Source of the DNA: Bacteroidales bacterium
GTDB lineage: Bacteria; Bacteroidota; Bacteroidia; Bacteroidales; UBA932
Reading direction: 5' to 3'
NCBI GenBank assembly: GCA_017429205.1
Contig: JAFRPH010000062.1
Coordinates: 1-64,000, forward strand
Length of the DNA stretch: 64,000 bases
This document shows, piece after piece, positions 25,554-34,586 of this stretch (positions within the stretch are counted from its first letter, which is position 1; each line of letters begins with the position of its first letter). The translations under genes and the position numbers were made by a program. A model generated the notes under the pieces. The model ran no database searches and had not been told where the DNA came from. It was given only the letters and a program-made list of their open reading frames with translations.

Positions 25554-28500
25554 ATGAGACGTTTCGCCCTCATATCGGCCGTAATTTTCGTCTGTGCGCT
25601 CCTGCGGGCGCAACCGCAGTACGAGTTCCGGATGCTGGACGCATCGGGCGGCCTTCCCGAGAACAATGTCCGGGATATGCTGATGCTGCCGGACGGCCTG
25701 ATGTGCATCCAGACCACCTCCTACCTGTGCTTTTTCGACGGCGCCGCCTGCCGCAACTACCGTTGGGATCCCGTCCGGGTTCCCTACGCGGAGTACAGCG
25801 GGCAGAACCGCCTTTCCTATGACCCGGAGACGGATCGCGTCCTCGTGCAGACGCGGGACCGTTCGTGGGCTTTCGACCGGGCCACGCAGACGTTTCTCTA
25901 CGATGTCCCGCAGCCGGCCGCGCCGGCGGGCGGGGAACCGGCCGGACTCTTTCCGGAGGATCTCTCCAGCCGGACCGAGACCGCGGAATCCTCGGACGGA
26001 CGCCGCTGGTTCATGTCGGACAAGCACATCATCCTGTACCATCCCAAGACGGGCCAGCTGACCGAGCGGGAGACGATTCCCGCGGGCAGCGACGACCTGT
26101 TCACCTCCATCGCCGTGGACGGGGAGGACAATCTGTGGATCGGAACCGCCCGCTCCGGCGTCCGGATCCTGTACAAGGACGGCTCCTCCTACCGCTTCCC
26201 GCGGCTGGACCGCATCGACGGAAAACCGGTTTATCCCCATACGGACATCTCCAAGATCTACGCGGACCCGCAGGGCGGGGTCTGGATCGCCACCCAGCAG
26301 GAAGGCATCCTCTACTGGCACAAGGACATCATCCGGATCCGGACGGTCGACGCGCAGTCCCTCTCCCGGGGCGCGATGCCGGACGAGAGCGTCAAGTGCC
26401 TGGCGGAGGCGCCGGACGGAAGCATCCTGGTGGGCACCATCCACGGCTTGCTCCGCTATGACCCCAAGACCCGCCGGATGGACATCCCGTATCCCGAGTT
26501 GAAGGACGAACTGGTCATCAGCCTGTTCGTGGATTCCCGGGCCCGGATCTGGGCGGGCACCTTCTACAACGGCCTGTACCGGGTCGAAGGCCGGCAGGTC
26601 CGGCATTTCACCTATGCCGAACCCTCGAACGTGGACGTCTCCTACCAGCACGCCACGCCCAACCTGAACTGTGTCCGCCTCCTCCGGGAGGACGGGAACG
26701 GGCAGTATTGGATTTCCGTCTACGGCGGCGTGGGCCGGTTCGATCCGGAAACCGGCCGGATCGACCTGCTCCGGGAGAAGCATCCGGAGCTGGCGCGGTA
26801 CATGGTGGTCCGGGACCTTTATCTGGGGGAGGAAGGCGCCCTTGTGGCGGCCGGGGACAACGGGCGTTTCCTGTACCGGCCGGCGCAGGACGAAGTGGCG
26901 AAGGTGGACACGGTGGACGCCTTCGCGCTGACGAACCAGATTCTCCAGGATGCCACCGGAAGGGTCTGGCTGGCCGAATCGGACGGCCTCTACCTTCGCG
27001 ACGCCCGCTCCGGAAACCGGCGTCTCCTGCAGTCCGGGATGGTGATGGCGGTTTCCGAGGACGCTGCGGGCAACATCTGGGCCTCTTCCACCAACAGCCT
27101 CATCCGCCTGTCGTTCGCCCCGGACGGGACGGTCTCCCGGACCGATTACGGGCAGTCGGACGGCGTGGACTGCGGAGCTTTCTTCCAGAATTCCGTCCTG
27201 CGCCATTCGGACGGACATCTGTATTTCGGCGGTGCGGCGGGCTTCTGCATCATCGACCCGTCGGGAATGGTCCTCTCGGATTATGGGATTCCGCCGATGA
27301 TCTCTTCCTTTAAGGTGGAAGGGACGGAGCGGAGCGCGGAGAACGTGGTCCTGAAATATAACGAGGCTTCCCTGGACCTTTCCTTCACGAACCTCAATTA
27401 CGCGAATCCCACGCATACGACCTACCGCTACCGGCTGGACGGTTTCGACAAGGAATGGCATACGGTCACTTCCCAGCCGATGGGCACGGCCGGCTATACC
27501 TTCCTGGAACCCGGAAAGTACACGTTCCGGGTGCAGGCGGCGAACAACGGGACGGACTGGAGCCCCGAGACGGTGCTCCCCATCGAGATCAAGCCGCCTT
27601 TCTGGCGGACCACCTGGGCTTACGCCCTGTACGCCCTGCTCATCGCCGGCATCCTGTTCAGCGTCATCCGGTTCTTCTATATGCGGGAGAAACGGCGGAT
27701 GGCCGACCAGGCGGCGGAGGAACAGCGGCGGCAGGAGGAGGAGCTGAACCAGATGAAGTTCCGGTTCTTCACGAACATCTCCCACGAGCTCCGCACGCCG
27801 CTTTCCCTGATCATCCTTCCGCTGGAGAGTCTGATGAAGGAGAAGGAGGGGACCGAGGAGTATTCCCGGCTGGATACGATGCACCGCAACGCGAAGTCCC
27901 TGCTGGACTTGGTGAACCACCTGCTGGATTTCCGGAAGGTGGAGATGGGCGGCGAGAAAATCCGCCTCCGCAGCGGGAATTTCTCGGATTTCGTGGCCGG
28001 GGTGCTGGACGCCTTCCAGGACGCCGCGGCGAAGAAGGACATCGGCCTCGTGCTGACGGACACCTCCTCGAATCCGATGATGGCGTTCGACAGCTCGATG
28101 ATGCAGAAGGTGGTGAACAACCTCCTGTCCAACGCCTTGAAATTCACGCCGGAAGGCGGTTCCGTCGAGGTGCGGCTCTCCGACGCCCCCGACCGCAAGG
28201 TCCTTTTGGAAGTGTCGGATACCGGCATCGGCATCCCCGCGGCCGACCTCCCGCAGGTCTTCGACCGTTTCTACCGGAGCGCGAACGCGGGGACGGCGCT
28301 CGGATCCGGCATCGGCCTGAGCCTCGTGCGCCAGTATGTGGAAATGCACAAGGGAACCGTCTCCGTCCAGTCCGACGAAGGGAACGGGACCACTTTCAAG
28401 GTATTGCTGCCCACGGACTTGGAGGAGAGCGCCTCCGAGGGAACCGAGGAAGCCGCCGCGCCGGAGCAGGTTTCCGCGCCGGAAACGGCCGGAACCCGCA

Positions 28501-29249
28501 AGCGCATCCTCGTGGTCGACGACAATGCCGATTTCCGGAACTACCTGTGCGAGGAGCTTTCCCGCGACTACAGCGTTTCCTCCGCGGCCGACGGAGAAGA
28601 ATGCCTGCGGAAACTGCCTTCGGTCCGGCCCGACATCGTGGTGACGGACGTGATGATGCCCAACATGAACGGATTCGAACTCACGCGCCGGATCAAGGAG
28701 GATGTCGACACGTCCCACATCGCCGTCATCCTGCTTTCCGCGCGGATGTCCGAGGACATCCGGACGGAAGGTTACGAGTGCGGCGCGGATTCCTACCTGA
28801 CCAAGCCGTTCAAGATGGACATGCTCCAGGTGCGCATCAAGAACCTCCTGGACGAGCGCGAGAAGCGCATCCGTTCCTTCTCCGGCACCGCCGAGGTGTC
28901 CCCGATGCACGTGACGGTCGCCACCGTGGACCAGAAGCTGATGGCCCGGATCACGGAGAAACTGGAGGAGAACCTGGACAACACCGAATACTCGGTGGAG
29001 GAACTGGCCTCGGACGTGGGCATGCACCGGATGAACCTGTACCGGAAGATCCAGTCGCTGTACGGGATGACCCCTTCCGAGTTCATCCGCACGATGCGGC
29101 TCAAGCGGGCCGCCCAGCTGCTTACGGACGACCCCAACCTCTCCGTGACCGAAGTGGCGGACATGGTGGGATTCAACACGCCCAAGTATTTCACCCGCTA
29201 TTTCAAGGAGATGTTCGGCGTGCTGCCGTCCCAGTACAACAAGGGATAG
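25554..29249 (+). CDS. Hybrid two-component system regulator (HTCS)
   Basis: 1231 residues, the full one-piece HTCS layout. Signal peptide 1-17; periplasmic two-propeller sensor of repeated Reg_prop strands; Y_Y_Y domain (about 600-680); transmembrane helix about 686-706; histidine kinase with NISHELRTPLSL (His about 743); ATP-binding NNLLSNALKFTPEG and DTGIGIP (about 855-895); receiver with LVVDDNADF and phospho-acceptor Asp in VTDVMMP (about 1031); AraC-type DNA-binding domain 1139-1231. Such proteins sense an oligosaccharide in the periplasm and switch on a glycan locus. The target is probably the esterase or the glycosidases nearby; the sus operon seems to be under LacI control instead. 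Confidence 0.95.
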   Translation: MRRFALISAVIFVCALLRAQPQYEFRMLDASGGLPENNVRDMLMLPDGLMCIQTTSYLCFFDGAACRNYRWDPVRVPYAEYSGQNRLSYDPETDRVLVQTRDRSWAFDRATQTFLYDVPQPAAPAGGEPAGLFPEDLSSRTETAESSDGRRWFMSDKHIILYHPKTGQLTERETIPAGSDDLFTSIAVDGEDNLWIGTARSGVRILYKDGSSYRFPRLDRIDGKPVYPHTDISKIYADPQGGVWIATQQEGILYWHKDIIRIRTVDAQSLSRGAMPDESVKCLAEAPDGSILVGTIHGLLRYDPKTRRMDIPYPELKDELVISLFVDSRARIWAGTFYNGLYRVEGRQVRHFTYAEPSNVDVSYQHATPNLNCVRLLREDGNGQYWISVYGGVGRFDPETGRIDLLREKHPELARYMVVRDLYLGEEGALVAAGDNGRFLYRPAQDEVAKVDTVDAFALTNQILQDATGRVWLAESDGLYLRDARSGNRRLLQSGMVMAVSEDAAGNIWASSTNSLIRLSFAPDGTVSRTDYGQSDGVDCGAFFQNSVLRHSDGHLYFGGAAGFCIIDPSGMVLSDYGIPPMISSFKVEGTERSAENVVLKYNEASLDLSFTNLNYANPTHTTYRYRLDGFDKEWHTVTSQPMGTAGYTFLEPGKYTFRVQAANNGTDWSPETVLPIEIKPPFWRTTWAYALYALLIAGILFSVIRFFYMREKRRMADQAAEEQRRQEEELNQMKFRFFTNISHELRTPLSLIILPLESLMKEKEGTEEYSRLDTMHRNAKSLLDLVNHLLDFRKVEMGGEKIRLRSGNFSDFVAGVLDAFQDAAAKKDIGLVLTDTSSNPMMAFDSSMMQKVVNNLLSNALKFTPEGGSVEVRLSDAPDRKVLLEVSDTGIGIPAADLPQVFDRFYRSANAGTALGSGIGLSLVRQYVEMHKGTVSVQSDEGNGTTFKVLLPTDLEESASEGTEEAAAPEQVSAPETAGTRKRILVVDDNADFRNYLCEELSRDYSVSSAADGEECLRKLPSVRPDIVVTDVMMPNMNGFELTRRIKEDVDTSHIAVILLSARMSEDIRTEGYECGADSYLTKPFKMDMLQVRIKNLLDEREKRIRSFSGTAEVSPMHVTVATVDQKLMARITEKLEENLDNTEYSVEELASDVGMHRMNLYRKIQSLYGMTPSEFIRTMRLKRAAQLLTDDPNLSVTEVADMVGFNTPKYFTRYFKEMFGVLPSQYNKG

Positions 29250-29252
29250 GCG

Positions 29253-32183
29253 TCAGACTTTCATGAACGCGCGGCCGCTGCGGCCGTCGATGCAGATCTT
29301 GAGGGGCTCGTCCAGGCGGATGAGCCTCCAGTATTTCGTCTCCTCCGCGGCGGGGAGGGCGTCCAGGATGGAGGTGTCGAACTCGTCCTCCCGGCGGGCG
29401 AACGGGTCCACGTGGACGAAGCCCACGTTGAAGGAGGTGAGGTTCTGGAAGAAGTGCGTGCCTTGGCTCGGGTCGATGCGGAAGTCCGGCAGGACGCACT
29501 CCACGAGGGCTTTCACCTCCGAGATGTCGCTCCACTTGACCGGGATGCCCAGGGACGGGATGCTGGTGCCCCAGCGGCCGTAGCCGACCAGGACGTAGCC
29601 GCGCCCTTCCTCCCGCATCCGGTTGTTGATGGCGGCGATCTCGTCGGCCATCGCCTTGGTTTCCATCTTGTCGAAGCGGTCCTTCGGAATGTAGACGATG
29701 TCCTTCACGTCCGTCACCCAACCGGTGCCGAGCGCGCTGCCGGAGCGGAGGAACGCGCCGCTGTCGTCGACTCCGTTCCAGTCCACCTCGGTGTCCAGGC
29801 TGTCGGACGAGATGGGACGGATCTGCAGGACGTGGAAGGTGGAGGACCGGTCGGCGGGCTTGTCCAGGTTCGCGGCGAACTCGATCTCCACGCAGCATTT
29901 CATCTCCCGCTGGCCGATCTCGAGGAGTTCCTTCAGGATGTCCGCGAGCGGGAAGGTGTTGTAGCGGAGGATATGGGCGAAAGTGACGAACTTGGGACCG
30001 CGCGGGAGGGGGGAGTCCACCATCCGCTGGTTCTCGTAGTCGAAGGTGGAGACGACCTTCTGCAGGTTCCGGAAGTCCTTGCATTCACTGATACGGAGAC
30101 GGGCGAGATTCACGGCGTCGTCGACGGACGTCTTGAAGGTCTCGGGCTTGAGGTTCAGGCCGTACATGTACTGCTGGGTCTCCTGCATCGTCAGTTCCGG
30201 AGTGGATGTCTGGATCACGTGGCCGGGGTAGGCGGGGGAGAAGCGGAGCGTCTGCTCGCCGTCCACGACCGCCTTGCCGAGCCCGAAGGCCAGGCGGACG
30301 ATGCCCTCCTCGGGCTTCTCGTGGCCCACGGGATAGAAGTTCAGCGACCGGGCGACGCCGGAGAGGGTCGGGAACCACAGGCCGTGGTCCTCGCTGCCGC
30401 ACACTTCCTGCAGGACGATGGCCATCTTCTCCTCGGAGATCATGTTGCCGGTGGCCAGGATGTAGCTTCGGGCGGAAGCGTAATACACCGAGGCGTATAC
30501 GCTCTTGATGGCCTTGGAGATGAGCCGCAGCTGCTGGTCCTCGTTTTCCGTCGCCGGGACCATGCAGGTGGAATAGACGCCGGCGAACGGCTGGTAGTAA
30601 GAGTCTTCCAGTTTGGAGGACGACCGGATGGCGAGCGGCTTGCGGACGTGGCGGATGAAGATGCGGAGGGCCTCCGTCAGGTCCTGGGGCAGGGTGGAGG
30701 CGACGAATTCCGAGAGGATCTCCTCGTCGGAGAGGTCCGCGTTGATGACGTATTGGAGACCGTTCTCGAGGATGAACCGGTCGAAGAAGGTCGTCGTGAT
30801 CACCAGGGTGCGGGGTACCAGCACGCGCACGCCCTCCCACTTGTCGTACAGGTCGTAGCGCTGGAGCATCTGGTTCAGGAAGGCGAGGCCGCGGGCCTTG
30901 CCGCCCAGCGAGCCGTCGCCCAGGCGGGCGAAGCGGATGGCGTCGTTGTAGCGTTCGGGCTCGAAACGGGCCACCACGCCCAACCCCTGCTCCATCCGGT
31001 AGCGCCGGATGGAGCGGATCGTCGTCTCCCGGCGCTCCGCAGAGTTGTCGAAATGGCTCTTCTTGACCCGGTTTCCGACGTCGAACAGGCCGCGGGCCAG
31101 CAGCCAGCGGGAGATGTAGTTTTTGGAGGCCAGGCGGTCGAGGTCCTCGTCCGAGATGGTGGCGAGGATGCGCTCGGCCCCGTACAGGTCGCTGGCGCGG
31201 GCCGTCTCCTCGCCGGTCTCGGGGTCGGTGACGACAAAGTCGCCGAAGCCGAATTCCCGGCCGATGAATTCCGCCAGGTCGTGGTTGAGGGTCTTGGAGC
31301 GCTTGATGAGGAAGCCGGCCTGCAGGGACTTGGCCACTGGCCGCATGCTCTCCTGCGACGACTGCATCAGGATGGGCATCTTGGGGTCGTCCTTGCGGAT
31401 CATCCGGCACAGGTCGATGCCCGCGTCGAGCTTCTCCTGCGAGGGCTTGTCGCCCCGGTGCAGGACGAAGCCGATGTCGGAGATGACGCCCAGCATGTTG
31501 CTCTTGTACTTCTCGTACATGGCCACGGCGTCGTCGTAGTTCGTGGCCATCAGAATCTTCGGGCGGGCGCGCTTGCGGAGGCTCTGCTGGCTCTCATTGA
31601 GCGCGTCCCGGATGGCTTCGCTGTTCTGCAGGAGGATGAGGCGGTACAGCTCGGGGAGATAGATGGAGTAGAAGCGGACCGAGTCCTCCACCAGGAGGAT
31701 GCACTGCACGCCGTTCTCCAGGATGTCCACGGGCGCGTTCCGGCTGTCCTCCAGGAGCTTGATGATGGCGATGATCAGGTCCGTGGAGTTGTTCCAGCAG
31801 AAGATGCCGTCGAAATGGCTCAGGTCGTGGCTCTCCATCTTCTTGTAGATCTCCTTCGCGAAGGCGGTCAGGAGGACGACGGAGGTGTCCGGGTCGATGG
31901 CCTTGACGCGCTGGGAGAAGTCGAACACATCGACCTCGCCGACATTGTACATCGTGATGACAAGGTCGTACTGCGCCCCTTTCTCCATCATCTCCAGCGC
32001 TTCCACGGTGGATTCCGCCCGCTCGAAGACCGGCGGGTTGGAGAGGTTCAGCTCGGAGTATTCGGCGGTGATCCGGGGCTCGATCCGTCCGTCCTCCTCG
32101 AGGGCGAACTTGTCGTAGTTGTTGCACACGAGCAGGATCCGGCGGATTCGCCGGGCCATCAGGGGAGTAGCCGTTTCAGTCAT
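29253..32183 (-). CDS. PEP-synthase-like protein with N-terminal receiver-like region
   Basis: 976 residues from the ATG at 32183; a GTG 21 bp earlier is in frame but lies next to the -7 box. Residues about 10-150 (RRILLVCNNYDKF, QYDLVITMYNV, SVVLLTAFAKE) and a second similar unit at about 210-300 (KILMATNYDDAVAMYE, PILMQSSQESM) look like response-regulator receiver folds. From about 420, DGSLGGKARGLAFL and KPLAIRSSSKLEDS mark the nucleotide-binding half of pyruvate phosphate dikinase/PEP synthase. The phosphohistidine swivel and PEP-binding barrel of the full enzymes are not seen. Widely kept in Bacteroidota; role unknown. Ends 3 bp from the HTCS stop, convergent. Confidence 0.75.
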   Translation of the reverse strand: MTETATPLMARRIRRILLVCNNYDKFALEEDGRIEPRITAEYSELNLSNPPVFERAESTVEALEMMEKGAQYDLVITMYNVGEVDVFDFSQRVKAIDPDTSVVLLTAFAKEIYKKMESHDLSHFDGIFCWNNSTDLIIAIIKLLEDSRNAPVDILENGVQCILLVEDSVRFYSIYLPELYRLILLQNSEAIRDALNESQQSLRKRARPKILMATNYDDAVAMYEKYKSNMLGVISDIGFVLHRGDKPSQEKLDAGIDLCRMIRKDDPKMPILMQSSQESMRPVAKSLQAGFLIKRSKTLNHDLAEFIGREFGFGDFVVTDPETGEETARASDLYGAERILATISDEDLDRLASKNYISRWLLARGLFDVGNRVKKSHFDNSAERRETTIRSIRRYRMEQGLGVVARFEPERYNDAIRFARLGDGSLGGKARGLAFLNQMLQRYDLYDKWEGVRVLVPRTLVITTTFFDRFILENGLQYVINADLSDEEILSEFVASTLPQDLTEALRIFIRHVRKPLAIRSSSKLEDSYYQPFAGVYSTCMVPATENEDQQLRLISKAIKSVYASVYYASARSYILATGNMISEEKMAIVLQEVCGSEDHGLWFPTLSGVARSLNFYPVGHEKPEEGIVRLAFGLGKAVVDGEQTLRFSPAYPGHVIQTSTPELTMQETQQYMYGLNLKPETFKTSVDDAVNLARLRISECKDFRNLQKVVSTFDYENQRMVDSPLPRGPKFVTFAHILRYNTFPLADILKELLEIGQREMKCCVEIEFAANLDKPADRSSTFHVLQIRPISSDSLDTEVDWNGVDDSGAFLRSGSALGTGWVTDVKDIVYIPKDRFDKMETKAMADEIAAINNRMREEGRGYVLVGYGRWGTSIPSLGIPVKWSDISEVKALVECVLPDFRIDPSQGTHFFQNLTSFNVGFVHVDPFARREDEFDTSILDALPAAEETKYWRLIRLDEPLKICIDGRSGRAFMKV

Positions 32184-32203
32184 CTTTCGTCCGTTTAATC
32201 CCA

Positions 32204-32211
32204 CAAATATA
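32204..32211 (-). promoter_or_regulatory. -7 box of the PEP-synthase-like gene
   Basis: On the minus strand TATATTTG, followed by TGG, about 20 nt before the ATG at 32183. Confidence 0.55.
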
Positions 32212-32270
32212 CAAAAAGAATCTTTTGTTCCGGGTTTCGGAACGGCCGATTCACTCTCCGGTCACCTACA

Positions 32271-33002
32271 TCAGGATGCCGGTGCCGCGGGAGTGACGTA
32301 CTCATGCTCGCCCGTTACGCCGCTTTCCGGATCCGGAAGGACCAGGGGCTTGGACGGCGGGGTGTGCGTGATGATGACGTGCTTGTATCCGCAGGCGGTG
32401 AGGAATTCCGTGACGATTTCTTCCGCGCCTTTGCAGGCTTTCTCCATCACCTTGGATTCGTTGATTTTATCCGTCAGGATGTCTTTGACCGGTTCCAGCA
32501 CTTCCTGCAGTTGGACGAAGGACCAGTGATGATTGGTCCCCGTGGTCTCGGAATAGACGTCCGTGTCGCTCGGATTCATGATGAAATGCAGGCATTCCAC
32601 GGGCGGGAGGGTGATCTGGATGGTGGTGTCTCCTTGCGTCTGGATGGCTTTGTCGTCCAACTTGGCCAGGTCGACGCCGATGCGGACGTTGGCCCGCTGG
32701 ACGATCACGATTTGACCAGTGGTCTTGTCCTTCGTCCGTACGAGGTTCGCCTTGTTGCCCTTGATGATCATCTCGTCATAGAAGTTGGCGGTCACGAGCT
32801 TGCCGACTGCCCGGACGTCCTGGACGGTCATCGGGGTTCTCTCGACGGTCAGGACGGGTTTATGCCGTTTGAGCGAGAAGATGGAGCCGGTGAAGATGCC
32901 GCCTTTGGCGGAATAGAGAAGGAGAGCGACCGCAACGAGGGCCAGGAGGACCTTGAGGACCAGGTTGGTGACGAAATTCACGTTCTGCATCTTGTTTTCC
33001 AT
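32271..33002 (-). CDS. DUF4230-type membrane-anchored protein
   Basis: 243 residues with one N-terminal membrane helix (about 11-31, VLKVLLALVAVALLLYS). The soluble part follows the DUF4230 pattern: VRAVGKLVTANFYDEMIIK, a middle beta region (VRIGVDLAKLDD, ITLPPVECLHFIMNPSDTDVY), and a helix-rich C-terminal half ending in TEFLTACGYKHVII. Function unknown in general. It lies 9 bp after a second, shorter member of the same family, so the two are probably a duplicated pair in one operon. Confidence 0.75.
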   Translation of the reverse strand: MENKMQNVNFVTNLVLKVLLALVAVALLLYSAKGGIFTGSIFSLKRHKPVLTVERTPMTVQDVRAVGKLVTANFYDEMIIKGNKANLVRTKDKTTGQIVIVQRANVRIGVDLAKLDDKAIQTQGDTTIQITLPPVECLHFIMNPSDTDVYSETTGTNHHWSFVQLQEVLEPVKDILTDKINESKVMEKACKGAEEIVTEFLTACGYKHVIITHTPPSKPLVLPDPESGVTGEHEYVTPAAPAS

Positions 33003-33011
33003 GGCTTCCTC

Positions 33012-33617
33012 CTATTCTTTGACGGGTTGCTTGAAGGACACGTACACACTGTTGAACCCCAGGCGCTTCAGCGCGGGTTCGAAGAACAGCCGGGCTTTCT
33101 GCTTCGCCTCGTCGATGATGCCGAGGGAGGGAACGCAGTCCAGGATCTGCTTTTCGCCCTCCCGGAGAATCTGGTTGACTTCCGACATCTTGAATGCACT
33201 CTGGAATCCCGTGATTTTTTCGTCGGCCACCTCGACTTCCTCGAGGGGCATCTCCATCGAGAGCAGGGTGGGGCAGGGAAGCGTGAGGGAAATGCTTCTC
33301 CGTTCCTCGTCGATGACCACGTCCGTCATCGGGTTGAAATCGCCCAGGTCGATGCCCGCCTGCAAGTAGGCCTTGCAGGAAAGCAGGATTGTCTTTTTCC
33401 CGATCTGGTACCAGGCGCCTTTTTCCTTGGCCTTGAGGAATTTGCGGATTTCAAGTTCGACCAGTTCGAGCTGTTGCTCCGAGCTGATCTGGTCGATCCG
33501 CTGGAGGGCGGCGTCCGTAAGGGACTGCTTGGAGCTCCGGGAGCCGCATCCGGCCGCGGACAGCACGAGCAGGCCGGCCGCCAGCAGCCATTTCAGGGGG
33601 GATAAGTTCGTTTTCAT
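33012..33617 (-). CDS. DUF4230-type lipoprotein
   Basis: 201 residues with lipobox Cys24 (LSAAGCGS). The same order of elements as the next gene: LVELEIRKFLKAKEKGAWYQIG, AYLQAGIDLGDF, SISLTLPCPTLLSMEMP, end LKRLGFNSVYVSF. A DUF4230 paralogue anchored by lipid instead of a helix. Function unknown. Confidence 0.7.
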   Translation of the reverse strand: MKTNLSPLKWLLAAGLLVLSAAGCGSRSSKQSLTDAALQRIDQISSEQQLELVELEIRKFLKAKEKGAWYQIGKKTILLSCKAYLQAGIDLGDFNPMTDVVIDEERRSISLTLPCPTLLSMEMPLEEVEVADEKITGFQSAFKMSEVNQILREGEKQILDCVPSLGIIDEAKQKARLFFEPALKRLGFNSVYVSFKQPVKE

Positions 33618-33644
33618 AGGGGGTGTGTTTTGTGTGTTCGCGGG

Positions 33645-34499
33645 CTATTGCTCCGTCACCAGCTGGAACCAGTCCTGGGCGGTCTTGATGTCGCCCTTGG
33701 ACCAGCAGGAGCCGAAGGAATAGCGGACAGGCTGGCCGGAGGTGACATATTTCCACACGAGGAGATGGCCGCCGTCCTCGGAGAGGCTGGTGCCGTCGGC
33801 GTCGGGCATCACGACGGCCACGCCCAGCATCCCGTCCTCGGGCTCGAAGGTCTGGTCGGAGGCGTGCTCCCAGATGGCCACGCGGCCGGGCTGGACGAGC
33901 TGCTTGTCGACGGTCTCCAGCGCGGCGTGGATGTTCATGCCGGCGGCGATCGCGAGGGTGTCGGTCCCTTCGAAGGTATATACGTCCTCCACGGCGCAGA
34001 AGTAGGTGTCCGGGACCACGGTGACGGTCTTGTCCAGGGAGACCATCACGCTGTCGGGGGTTTGCCACTGCGGGTAGTGGAGCGTAAAGACGACCTTCTT
34101 CGGGCTTTCCTCCACGATGTCCCAGGACCGGTAGTTCGTGGCCGGGTAGCAGAGTTTCCCGTCGATGAGCGGGGAAGAGGCACCGCCGCCCAGGGAGACG
34201 GCCACCTTGTAGCAGTCCTTGCCGCCGTGGTCGTGGTGATAATAGGCGTCGCTTTCCGTCTGGAAGCCCTTGTACCACTCGTCGGCGACGAGCTTGCCGG
34301 GGAGTTTCACCCAGATGTCCAGGCCGGGGGAGGTGGGATTTCCCTCCAGCGCCTTGCCGTAGAAGCGGCCGGCGATGAGGTTGTTTTCGAAGACGAAGTC
34401 GTCGGACCGCTCGGGAACGAAGCGGGCCATCACTTTTTTCTCCTGGGAACAGGCGCAGAGGGCGGCCAGCGCGAGGAGGACGATGAAAATGCGTTTCAT
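33645..34499 (-). CDS. DUF4861-family lipoprotein
   Basis: 284 residues from the ATG at 34499, with lipobox Cys17 (LAALCACSQ). The body (NNLIAGRFYGKALEG, DAYYHHDHGGKDCYKVAVSLGGGA, TYFCAVEDVYTFEG) is of the DUF4861 type, a family common in pectin and uronate loci and probably an all-beta sugar-acting or sugar-binding fold. Activity unproven. It follows kduI and is separated from it by a hairpin that includes its own promoter box. Confidence 0.75.
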   Translation of the reverse strand: MKRIFIVLLALAALCACSQEKKVMARFVPERSDDFVFENNLIAGRFYGKALEGNPTSPGLDIWVKLPGKLVADEWYKGFQTESDAYYHHDHGGKDCYKVAVSLGGGASSPLIDGKLCYPATNYRSWDIVEESPKKVVFTLHYPQWQTPDSVMVSLDKTVTVVPDTYFCAVEDVYTFEGTDTLAIAAGMNIHAALETVDKQLVQPGRVAIWEHASDQTFEPEDGMLGVAVVMPDADGTSLSEDGGHLLVWKYVTSGQPVRYSFGSCWSKGDIKTAQDWFQLVTEQ

Positions 34500-34512
34500 A
34501 GGCAAAGAAAAA

Positions 34513-34555
34513 GGTTATCTTTGGCGTGAAGAAGGTTCAACAACCAAAGATAACC
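34513..34555 (-). promoter_or_regulatory. Perfect 12-bp inverted repeat with embedded -7 box between kduI and the DUF4861 gene
   Basis: GGTTATCTTTGG (34513-34524) and CCAAAGATAACC (34544-34555) are exact complements around a 19-nt spacer. On the minus strand the first arm contains TATCTTTG (34545-34552), a consensus -7 box for the DUF4861 gene 46 nt away, and the second arm is followed by TTTTTCTTTG, so the transcript of kduI could form a terminator hairpin here. Confidence 0.55.
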
Positions 34556-34586
34556 ATTAAAAAACATTAATCCAACGGGTTGCCGC

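Noticed and set aside
25383..29027. A 1214-codon minus-strand frame opposite the hybrid regulator
   Set aside because: The plus strand encodes a complete, motif-bearing HTCS; the antisense product is low-complexity and Val/Gly/Arg-rich.
25554..29249. The HTCS as regulator of the susC operon
   Set aside because: The HTCS is 7 kb away and on other units, while the susC promoter carries a site like the LacI palindrome. Not excluded, but LacI control is better supported.
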